Below are positions 1-6,211 of a stretch of DNA of 7,506 nucleotides, piece by piece. A model generated the notes under the pieces. It was given only the letters and a program-made list of their open reading frames with translations, searched no databases and was not told the DNA's origin. The position numbers and the translations under genes were made by a program. Source of the DNA: an uncultured Amylibacter sp. Its GTDB lineage: Bacteria > Pseudomonadota > Alphaproteobacteria > Rhodobacterales > Rhodobacteraceae. Position 1 is the stretch's first letter. The number at the start of each line of letters is the position of its first letter. Location: contig CALLAV010000041.1 in assembly GCA_938001995.1 (NCBI GenBank), forward strand, positions 1 through 7,506, read 5' to 3'.

Positions 1-1
1 T

Positions 2-946
2 GTGAAGGCAAACGCGCTCTATCGTGATGGATCGAAACTGTCCCAACCATTGTCTGCAGCTTTGATCGAAGATGATGACGAGGATCTGGAAGAAACACTG
101 CTTGAAGCGCCAAACGGCGAGCGCGCACAGGTTTTGGCCGAGAAAATCGTTGAAAAGATCATCGTCAAGGAAGTTGCGCAAGCGCGCAGCCGTCTGCCAG
201 AGCGTCGTAAGGGCTACACCCAGAAGGCCACTGTTGGTGGGCACAAAGTGTACCTGCGCACAGGTGAGTATGAGGACGGCAACCTAGGTGAAATCTTTAT
301 TGATATGCACAAAGAGGGTGCTGGCTTCCGCGCCATGATGAACAACTTCGCCATCGCGGTGTCTGTTGGTCTGCAATACGGCGTGCCGCTGGACGAGTTC
401 GTAGATGCCTTCACATTCACGCGCTTTGAGCCTGCGGGCATGGTGCAGGGCAACGACAGCATTAAAAACGCGACGTCGATCCTTGATTACATCTTCCGCG
501 AATTGGCTGTGTCTTATCTGGATCGCACCGATCTGGCCCACGTTAAGCCAGAGGGCAACCACTTTGACGATTTGGGTCGCGGTGTGGAAGAGGGCACAAG
601 CAACGTGCGTCCAGCCTCTGACGATGCGGTTGCGATGCTGAAGCAGGTTGTTTCCCCAGGCTATCACCGTCACCGGATGCCACAGGAGCTGATGGTTTTA
701 CAGGGTGGTGCGTCCACTGGATTGTTTGGTGGCCCGCAAACGGCCCCCGAAGTGTCCGTCGGTGGTGGCTTTGCCGAAGCGCCTGCACCTGCACCTGTCG
801 CGCCCGTTCAAATGGACGACCGCGCCAAAGCCAAGATGCAAGGCTACGAGGGCGATGCCTGCGGGGATTGCGGCAACTACACGCTGGTGCGCAACGGCAC
901 CTGCATGAAGTGCAACACCTGCGGCGCGACAAGCGGCTGTAGCTAA
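2..946 (+). CDS. nrdJ: Vitamin B12-dependent (class II) ribonucleotide reductase, C-terminal part
   Basis: This is the 3' end of an adenosylcobalamin-dependent ribonucleotide reductase, the cytoplasmic enzyme that makes deoxyribonucleotides without needing oxygen. The frame is already open at the window edge, so the GTG at base 2 is an internal valine codon and not a start. Full alphaproteobacterial NrdJ is about 1,200 residues, so roughly the last quarter is present. Fragment residues 94-174 carry the conserved end of the catalytic barrel, with the signatures [20 protein letters not shown] and [21 protein letters not shown] low-complexity Ala/Pro linker (about 260-268) leads to a cysteine-rich tail with Cys at 287, 290, 301, 304, 307 and 313, ending TSGCS. 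In this family such tails are associated with metal binding and with shuttling reducing equivalents to the active site. Residues 24-33 are very acidic ([10 protein letters not shown]). The reading frame is intact and the identification is firm. Confidence 0.96.
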   Translation: MKANALYRDGSKLSQPLSAALIEDDDEDLEETLLEAPNGERAQVLAEKIVEKIIVKEVAQARSRLPERRKGYTQKATVGGHKVYLRTGEYEDGNLGEIFIDMHKEGAGFRAMMNNFAIAVSVGLQYGVPLDEFVDAFTFTRFEPAGMVQGNDSIKNATSILDYIFRELAVSYLDRTDLAHVKPEGNHFDDLGRGVEEGTSNVRPASDDAVAMLKQVVSPGYHRHRMPQELMVLQGGASTGLFGGPQTAPEVSVGGGFAEAPAPAPVAPVQMDDRAKAKMQGYEGDACGDCGNYTLVRNGTCMKCNTCGATSGCS

Positions 947-956
947 AAAATTCAGA

Positions 957-984
957 TTAAAGGCGGGCCTCGGTCCGCCTTTAA
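957..984 (+). terminator. Perfect 10-bp inverted repeat just after nrdJ
   Basis: TTAAAGGCGG (957-966) and CCGCCTTTAA (975-984) are exact reverse complements around an 8-base loop, starting 10 bases past the nrdJ stop. The T-run after the stem is short (TTTAA), so the hairpin may terminate only partly or may protect the mRNA 3' end. The palindrome is symmetric, so it could act on either strand. Confidence 0.6.
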
Positions 985-1046
985 CGCCTTCAGGCCGCAG
1001 GCAACCAACCGAGCGGTTAACAAGAAGAGCCTGAAAGTTAGACTTA

Positions 1047-1076
1047 AAGGGGGGCATTTAGTCCCCCTTCTTTTTT
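1047..1076 (+). terminator. Rho-independent terminator downstream of nrdJ
   Basis: AAGGGGG (1047-1053) pairs with CCCCCTT (1063-1069) around a loop that can be narrowed by one G-U pair (1054/1062). A cytosine and then six T residues (1071-1076) follow. This is a classic intrinsic terminator reading rightward. It should end nrdJ transcription about 130 bases after the stop codon and insulate the RTX gene. Confidence 0.85.
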
Positions 1077-1179
1077 GTAAAAAAGCCAACGATTCGACGT
1101 TGTTAACCAGTTTTTCGCTACAATCGAAAGATGTGTTCGCCATTGTAACACCACTGGAAACAGTCGCGATGCCCTCAAC

Positions 1180-1194
1180 TTAAAATATGGTTAA
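1180..1194. promoter_or_regulatory. Candidate CtrA binding site upstream of the RTX gene
   Basis: TTAA at 1180-1183 and TTAA at 1191-1194 are separated by exactly seven bases, matching the TTAA-N7-TTAA core of the alphaproteobacterial response regulator CtrA (full consensus TTAA-N7-TTAAC; here the last base is A). It lies 139 bases before the RTX start codon. The surrounding DNA is A+T-rich, so a chance match is possible and the assignment is inferred. Confidence 0.4.
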
Positions 1195-1239
1195 AATTAG
1201 GCAATTTTAGTCAAAATTGTGTCAAAGGCCAAATTCCGC

Positions 1240-1248
1240 TGCTATGGT
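1240..1248 (+). promoter_or_regulatory. Weak candidate extended -10 element for the RTX gene
   Basis: TGCTATGGT fits an extended -10 pattern (TGnTATnnT) and lies between the A+T-rich block and the RTX start. No good -35 hexamer sits at the usual distance, so the promoter would need an activator or a different sigma factor. The rest of 947-1333 shows no gene; apart from the two hairpins and the A+T-rich block at 1180-1235 I see nothing else of clear meaning in it. Confidence 0.2.
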
Positions 1249-1333
1249 AAAGATGTGGCTGCGTCTGCTCGTGGTTGCATTTTCGTAATTAGTGACCGCC
1301 GAATTTTCGCGCGGGATAGACCTTGGGTGTAAC

Positions 1334-2503
1334 ATGATCGAGATTATTCTTTTGTCCCTTTTGGGATTGGGTGGCATTATTTTTGGCGTCGATGACGCTT
1401 TGGACGACGACGATGGACCAACAGGGCCAACGCGGTCTGGTGAAGAATTTGAGGGCGACAACTCGCCTGAGACATATGAAGGCACCGCTGGGGACGACCT
1501 TGTTAACATGAACGGCGGCGACGATGTTGCAACCTTGGGCGACGGCAACGACGAAGTCCGCATGGGTGTCGGGTTTGACACGGCCTTTGGTGGCGCTGGC
1601 AATGACAGCATCGATGGTGGCTTTGGCGAAGACGTGATCGACGGCGGCGAAGGCGATGACCGTATCGATCTTGGCGAGCAAGACGATATTGGTATTGGTG
1701 GCGACGGCGACGACGTGATCTTTGGCGAAGCGGGCGATGACAGTATCGACGGCGGCTTTGGTGAAGACAAACTTTATGGTGACGATGGAACCGACGAAAT
1801 CAACGGTGGCGGTCAAGACGATGAAATCTTTGGCGGTCGCGGTGATGACATTGCACGTGGCGGCAACGGCTTTGATGAAATCTCTGGCGGCGAAGGTGAT
1901 GATTCATTGTACGGCGAAGCGGGCGATGACCTGATCTTTGGTGACGCAGGCGATGATGAAATCGGCGGCGGCATTGGCGACGACAACCTGTTGGGTGGCG
2001 AAGGCAATGATGACGTCAAAGGCGGCGCTGGCGACGATGTGATGTACGGCGGTTCTGGAACAGATGTTGTGACGGGCGGTGACGGCGATGATCTGATCAC
2101 TGGTGGTGGTTTCGATCTGGCTGGTGCTGAAGCGGGCATCACTGGGTTTGACCTTGTGCTTGATGACAACGAAGTCGACACGCTGAATGGCGGCGCAGGC
2201 GATGACAGCATCATCGTACAGCGCGGCGATATCGCCACTGGTGGTGAAGGCAGCGACACCTTCGCATTGGATGCACGTGTGTTGGGCGACGCGTCCACTG
2301 TCACGGATTTTGTGGCTGGTGAAGATACCATCGTGATTGACTGGCCAGAAGATGCGGAGGATCCAACCGTCACCATCGAAGAGCTGAAGAACGACGCTGA
2401 TGAAGTGATCGGTTCCACGATTGTGGTCAACGGTACGGCTGTGTCGAACGTGACAGGCGGTCAAACGCTGACCGTGGCAGACATCGCGATCATCCCTGTC
2501 TAA
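1334..2503 (+). CDS. RTX-type calcium-binding protein, probably type I secreted
   Basis: A 389-residue, very acidic repeat protein. Residues 3-19 are hydrophobic (IILLSLLGLGGIIFG region) and are followed at once by VDDALDDDD, with no obvious signal-peptidase site. Residues 50-256 are 23 back-to-back nonapeptides of the GGxGxDxUx type, which in RTX proteins fold into a calcium-loaded parallel beta-roll outside the cell. One further repeat (GGAGDDSII) and GGEGSDTFA follow, then a C-terminal region of about 100 residues ending TVADIAIIPV, where type I export signals normally lie. No enzymatic domain is visible, so the role (adhesion, surface layer, matrix) is unknown. I start at the ATG at 1334: the upstream GTG at 1292 has no ribosome-binding site, and its extra 14 residues would put polar sequence before the hydrophobic segment. 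Even at 1334 the ribosome site is weak (GGGTG). The gene stands alone; no ABC exporter or membrane-fusion gene is in the window. Confidence 0.88.
   Translation: MIEIILLSLLGLGGIIFGVDDALDDDDGPTGPTRSGEEFEGDNSPETYEGTAGDDLVNMNGGDDVATLGDGNDEVRMGVGFDTAFGGAGNDSIDGGFGEDVIDGGEGDDRIDLGEQDDIGIGGDGDDVIFGEAGDDSIDGGFGEDKLYGDDGTDEINGGGQDDEIFGGRGDDIARGGNGFDEISGGEGDDSLYGEAGDDLIFGDAGDDEIGGGIGDDNLLGGEGNDDVKGGAGDDVMYGGSGTDVVTGGDGDDLITGGGFDLAGAEAGITGFDLVLDDNEVDTLNGGAGDDSIIVQRGDIATGGEGSDTFALDARVLGDASTVTDFVAGEDTIVIDWPEDAEDPTVTIEELKNDADEVIGSTIVVNGTAVSNVTGGQTLTVADIAIIPV
1481..2101 (+). repeat. 23 tandem 27-bp units encoding RTX nonapeptides
   Basis: The coding sequence repeats every 27 bases without a break in phase, giving 23 nonapeptides from GTAGDDLVN to GGDGDDLIT. 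The fourth position is usually G; units 8 and 13 carry Q there (LGEQDD, GGGQDD). Units 5-6 and 10-11 share the stretch DSIDGGFGED, suggesting an older internal duplication of five units (135 bp). The DNA copies have diverged at third codon positions, so the array is not a recent expansion. Confidence 0.92.
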
Positions 2504-2528
2504 GCCAAGCGCTGACAGACCCAAGAGT

Positions 2529-3734
2529 TTATTGCGGCGTGTCCTTCGGGGCGCGCCGCGATAGTAACAACAGGGCGATAAGCCCAAGGCCAGAAATCCA
2601 AAGACTGGCGGACCCAATCCCGATCAGATTGGTGAGTGCTCCGATCAAAAACGCCCCGAGCGCCGTCGATCCGAGGCCAACAACCACCCAAATAGACATG
2701 ACGCGCCCCCGCATATCGTCGGGCAGATCGCTTTGGATCATGGATTGCATAGTGACGCCGAAATACGTGCCAGTGGCCCCAAGGAGAGCTGCGCTGAACA
2801 GCGCAATGGCCCAAGACTGTGTGGTGCCCAGAACAGCCATGCCCATCAGACCCACAATCGCAACCGAAAGATTGCCCAGCGACAAGGCATTGCGCCCTGT
2901 CGGTTGCCCACCGAGTGCCTTGTAAATTGCAGCGCACAACGCGCCACCCCCAACGGCAGACCCAAGCTGCCCAAGCCCGACAGCACCGAGCCCAAACGAC
3001 CCATCCGCAATGATCGGCAACACTTCGAGCACGCCGCGCATGGCAATGGAAAAGACGGTGGTGGTGGCCAAGACGATCAAAATCACATCACGCTGACGGA
3101 TGTAGCGCAGGCCTTCGACCATCGCGGTGGTGAACGGCTCGGCCCCATGTTTTGTCAGCTCGCGCGGGTGTAGACGGAACAGCACAGTTAAGTTTGGAAA
3201 GAACAGGATCAGCGTTACCACAAGGGCAGTGGTGATGCTGGTAAGGTCAATTAATAGCCCTCCGATGGCGGGGCTGATCAAACGGGCAAGGTTGAAATTC
3301 AGCGCGGACAGCGCCACGACGGACGAAACGTGATCAGGCTGGACCAAACGGGGCGCGAGCGACAGGCGCACTGGATGATGCGCCGCAGTTACCGTACCAA
3401 TGGCCAGCGAAATCAGGATCAGCGTAGCGGTCCCGATATTGCCCGTCATTTGCAACGCCAATAGCGCACCAATGCAGGCGATCATTGTAAGGTTGGTGGC
3501 ATAAGCCGCCTTTTTGATGTCTGATCTATCCACCAAAACGCCAAAGAACGGGCCTCCAAACAGGGTCGGCAATAGGGAACAGGCGGCAACGATACCGACG
3601 AATTGCGCAGAGTTGGTGATGTCCCACGCCAGCCAACCAATGACGATACGGCTGATCCAAAGCGCGTTGACGTTGGCAACAGCACCAAGGAAATAAAGAC
3701 GAAATTCGGGGGATCGCAGGGCGACTAGGTTCAT
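2529..3734 (-). CDS. MFS transporter of the EntS/MFS_3 type
   Basis: A 401-residue inner-membrane carrier with about 12 hydrophobic segments, the normal size for a major facilitator. Residues 60-75 (GGPFFGVLVDRSDIKK) match MFS motif A between helices 2 and 3. Residues 150-163 (ARLISPAIGGLLID) resemble the helix-5 motif, and DMRGRVMSIW at 340-349 is typical of the MFS_3 / enterobactin-exporter-like branch. Members of that branch mostly export siderophores, drugs or metabolites, but substrate cannot be predicted here. The ATG at 3734 is preceded by AGGA about 10 bases upstream. It is the last gene of the apparent TAXI-TRAP-MFS operon, 62 bases after the permease stop with no convincing terminator between them. 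Its stop lies only 25 bases from the stop of the convergent RTX gene. Confidence 0.9.
   Translation of the reverse strand: MNLVALRSPEFRLYFLGAVANVNALWISRIVIGWLAWDITNSAQFVGIVAACSLLPTLFGGPFFGVLVDRSDIKKAAYATNLTMIACIGALLALQMTGNIGTATLILISLAIGTVTAAHHPVRLSLAPRLVQPDHVSSVVALSALNFNLARLISPAIGGLLIDLTSITTALVVTLILFFPNLTVLFRLHPRELTKHGAEPFTTAMVEGLRYIRQRDVILIVLATTTVFSIAMRGVLEVLPIIADGSFGLGAVGLGQLGSAVGGGALCAAIYKALGGQPTGRNALSLGNLSVAIVGLMGMAVLGTTQSWAIALFSAALLGATGTYFGVTMQSMIQSDLPDDMRGRVMSIWVVVGLGSTALGAFLIGALTNLIGIGSASLWISGLGLIALLLLSRRAPKDTPQ
2534..2559 (+). other. C(UUCG)G hairpin at the convergent junction
   Basis: GCGGCG (2534-2539) pairs with CGCCGC (2554-2559), and the inner part closes as CC-TTCG-GG (2543-2550). 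In the rightward RNA the two remaining non-Watson-Crick positions are G-U pairs, giving an 11-bp stem capped by an ultrastable UUCG loop. In the leftward RNA the same positions are A/C mismatches. It begins 31 bases past the RTX stop, inside the last codons of the MFS gene. No T-run follows, so a terminator or mRNA 3'-end role is only possible. Confidence 0.4.
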
Positions 3735-3796
3735 GCCCCAATCCTAGGACAAGCCCCCTGAGAGGGAAAGCGCGAAACGGGTGGCGCCGCGTTGTT

Positions 3797-6139
3797 TTAC
3801 GCGACGACCTTGCGGGCTTGGATTGTGTGAAAGGCCACAAGCGCCAAAGCCACAATAAGGGCAGGAATATGCGACGTCGGCGCGCTCAACATTATGCCAG
3901 CCGCAAGGACAAGGCGTGCCGCGATTTCCCAGGCAGGCATTGCCTTGGCATCATATGCGGCTAGGGCGCTGGCAAGGAGATACAGCGCAAAGACAAGGCG
4001 CGTCAAAAGCCACGCCATCGCACCAAAGTGGAATTGACCGTCATAGCCTGGCAGGTACAGCTCCCCAGATGTGGTGTCCGGATTAAGAACCGCCTGTTCG
4101 ATCAAAAGGATCTCGGGGTAAAGGGCAAAGACAAATGGGATAACAAACATCACAATGCCCGATCTGACAGCGGAAAACCCAGTGGCCATCGGCTCTGCTT
4201 TGGTGATCGTTGACGCGGCAAAAGCCGCAAGCGCCACAGGGGGCGTAATGGCCGAGGCAACGGCGAAGTAGAAGATGAACATATGGGCGGTGAATGTCGC
4301 AATGCCGAGGCCTATCAGCAGTGGCCCCATCAAAAGTGCAACGTTGATATAGGCGGGCACAGCGGGCATCCCCATGCCAAGCAGGATCGCAAGCAACATC
4401 GTGATAAACAGCGCGATGAATTGCAGATAAGCCGACCCGCCACCGCCAAGATCCAGCGAGATCAAAAAGGACAGCACATCGACGCCGACAAACTTCGACA
4501 GGCCAGTAAAGTTCAGGCAGACGTCAATGACTGTGACAGCCAAAAACATAAGGTACAGTGTAGAAACCGTGATACCTGCATCTGCAAGCGCATCCAGCGC
4601 CTTTCGCGGTGTTTTGCGGAAGTCTTTGTCGATGAACAGCAACAGAATCACAAAAGCAGCCCCGAGCCAGCCTGTGGCACCTGCATCACCAGCAGCATTT
4701 TGATAAAGTTGTAAAAACCACGGCAATTCGGTCGCACGACACACGCCGTCAGTGACGATCGTTTGCGCCCCCAAAAGCCAGCCGAGCGGGCCGCAACCCA
4801 CAGCGTCTTTCTTTGTCAGCAGTAGGATCAGGATCAGTAGGATCGGCAGAAAGATTTGTAACAGGTGCAGCAAATCTGTGCGCGTAATGTGCATGTCTTC
4901 GGTCATCTCGCCGTATGCTTCGATCCCTTGCTTGCGCGACTGAAACGTGGCGGACAAAAACAGGCAGAAGAAATAGGCGATTGCTGGAAGGGTGGCGGCA
5001 ATAATCACATCGCCATACGGCGTGGCGGTCAAAGCAGCGAGGATAAAGGCCGCAACACCCATGACAGGCGGCATGATAGAGCCACCAGAAGAGGCGGCGG
5101 CCTCCATGCCACCAGCAAATGTCGGCGAGAATCCACGGCGGATCATCATGGGAATGGTCAAAACACCTGTAGACAGAACGTTGGTAACGGGGCCGCCTGT
5201 GATCGTGCCAAACATGGCCGAAGACACAATAGCCGCATGGGCCGGGCCGCCGCGCAAATGGCGGGTCCAGCGAAAGGCCAGCTTGATCAAGGCCTGTCCC
5301 CCCGCGGATTTGCCAAACATTGCGCCCAGAATAATGTAGGGAAACACAACGTTCATAATCACATACATAAACCGCCCGAGCATCCCAGACGCATTGTTCA
5401 CCAGCGCATCATGTACATTTGGCCGCCCATCAAGAAACGTTCGGGGTTCCCCGCCAAGCTTGGTCATGAGGTATTTGTTGATGTCTTCTGGGCCGTGAAA
5501 ATACCAAACCAGCACAGTGCCGATGGTATAAAGCGCGATAATCATGGCCACGATGACAAGGGGAAGCCCCCAAACTTTGATGTTGTAGCCCAAGAAAACC
5601 AACATCGTTACGCCAACGATCAGTACAAGCCAAATGCCTGTTGTACCGACGCATTTTGGGTCATCCACGGTGTCAGGCACAGGCAAACCATAGTCTTGCG
5701 CAAAGGCGATTTCCGCCTTGAGCGACTCTGCCAACAGACGGGCGCGTTCCCCTGTCATCATGTCGATCAGGCAAACGCTGTCGATTTCGATCAAATATGT
5801 CAGGGAAATTGCAGCCGCCGAAAGGATCAGGGCCACATCCATAAACAGGCCAAAGACCCGTCGTGCAGGCGTGCGATCAACCCAATCGCGCCACATCGAA
5901 TGTTTAAGGGCAACGATTGTCATCATCACCAGAAACACCAGCGGATAAAACCATTCTGTGGCAAAAGACCGAACTTTGAGCGTGTCTACGCCCGTCATAT
6001 TGCGCCACAAACCTTCCCATCCAGGAATGGCAGGGGTGCTGTTTACAATGCCCAGAAAAACAAAAATCAGCGCAAGGATATAAAGCGTTCGATTTGGAAA
6101 CACTTCTTTACGCTCGGCTTGGTTGTTTTTGTCGGACAT
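3797..6139 (-). CDS. TRAP transporter fused permease (small DctQ-like plus large DctM-like parts)
   Basis: A 780-residue inner-membrane protein, the fused type of TRAP permease that pairs with TAXI binding proteins and imports solutes using an ion gradient. Residues 18-215 hold about five hydrophobic helices, the N-terminal small-subunit-like part. The large DctM part follows, with its two conserved blocks: residues 308-362 (NVLSTGVLTIPMMIRRGF, then GGMEAAASSGGSIMPPVMG) and 587-643 (LGMGMPAVPAYINVALL, then FYFAVASAITPPVALAAFAA). Two soluble loops each carry a cysteine pair, C123/C163 and C449/C467. A C-terminal extension (about 705-772) adds two or three more hydrophobic helices. I choose the ATG at 6139 because GAGAG lies just upstream; the GTG at 6151 would add only four residues and overlaps that site. 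The gene is 72 bases after the TAXI gene, on the same strand. Substrate unknown. Confidence 0.93.
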   Translation of the reverse strand: MSDKNNQAERKEVFPNRTLYILALIFVFLGIVNSTPAIPGWEGLWRNMTGVDTLKVRSFATEWFYPLVFLVMMTIVALKHSMWRDWVDRTPARRVFGLFMDVALILSAAAISLTYLIEIDSVCLIDMMTGERARLLAESLKAEIAFAQDYGLPVPDTVDDPKCVGTTGIWLVLIVGVTMLVFLGYNIKVWGLPLVIVAMIIALYTIGTVLVWYFHGPEDINKYLMTKLGGEPRTFLDGRPNVHDALVNNASGMLGRFMYVIMNVVFPYIILGAMFGKSAGGQALIKLAFRWTRHLRGGPAHAAIVSSAMFGTITGGPVTNVLSTGVLTIPMMIRRGFSPTFAGGMEAAASSGGSIMPPVMGVAAFILAALTATPYGDVIIAATLPAIAYFFCLFLSATFQSRKQGIEAYGEMTEDMHITRTDLLHLLQIFLPILLILILLLTKKDAVGCGPLGWLLGAQTIVTDGVCRATELPWFLQLYQNAAGDAGATGWLGAAFVILLLFIDKDFRKTPRKALDALADAGITVSTLYLMFLAVTVIDVCLNFTGLSKFVGVDVLSFLISLDLGGGGSAYLQFIALFITMLLAILLGMGMPAVPAYINVALLMGPLLIGLGIATFTAHMFIFYFAVASAITPPVALAAFAASTITKAEPMATGFSAVRSGIVMFVIPFVFALYPEILLIEQAVLNPDTTSGELYLPGYDGQFHFGAMAWLLTRLVFALYLLASALAAYDAKAMPAWEIAARLVLAAGIMLSAPTSHIPALIVALALVAFHTIQARKVVA

Positions 6140-6163
6140 GTCTACTCTCACCCGTTTTGTGCA

Positions 6164-6189
6164 AACGCCGCCCCAAAAGGAGCGGCGTT
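6164..6189 (-). promoter_or_regulatory. Intergenic hairpin between binding-protein and permease genes
   Basis: AACGCCGC (6164-6171) and GCGGCGTT (6182-6189) are exact complements. Inside them a single mismatch and two more G-C pairs close an AAAA loop (UUUU in the leftward RNA). The leftward RNA then reads TTTGCACAAAA, too poor in T for full termination. It probably stabilises the upstream mRNA or causes partial termination, so that the periplasmic protein is made in excess over the permease. Confidence 0.65.
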
Positions 6190-6211
6190 CTATCTTTTAC
6201 GAGGCTACGCC

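Noticed and set aside
1253..1288. Possible 11-residue hydrophobic leader peptide (MWLRLLVVAFS) upstream of the RTX gene
   Set aside because: The ribosome site is weak and the frame is short enough to occur by chance. It also conflicts with the candidate -10 element just upstream, which would start the transcript at or inside it.
1292..1333. GTG start extending the RTX protein by 14 residues
   Set aside because: No ribosome-binding site precedes it and the added residues are polar with no family character. The ATG at 1334 is the better start.
1222..2617. Long - strand open frames antisense to the RTX gene, rich in Ser/Pro
   Set aside because: The repetitive 27-bp units read backwards produce Ser-Ser-Pro repeats automatically. 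There is no ribosome site or family resemblance.
3735..3796. Possible terminator between the TRAP permease and MFS genes (CCCT-GAG-AGGG)
   Set aside because: The stem is only four base pairs and no T-run follows. Co-transcription is more likely.
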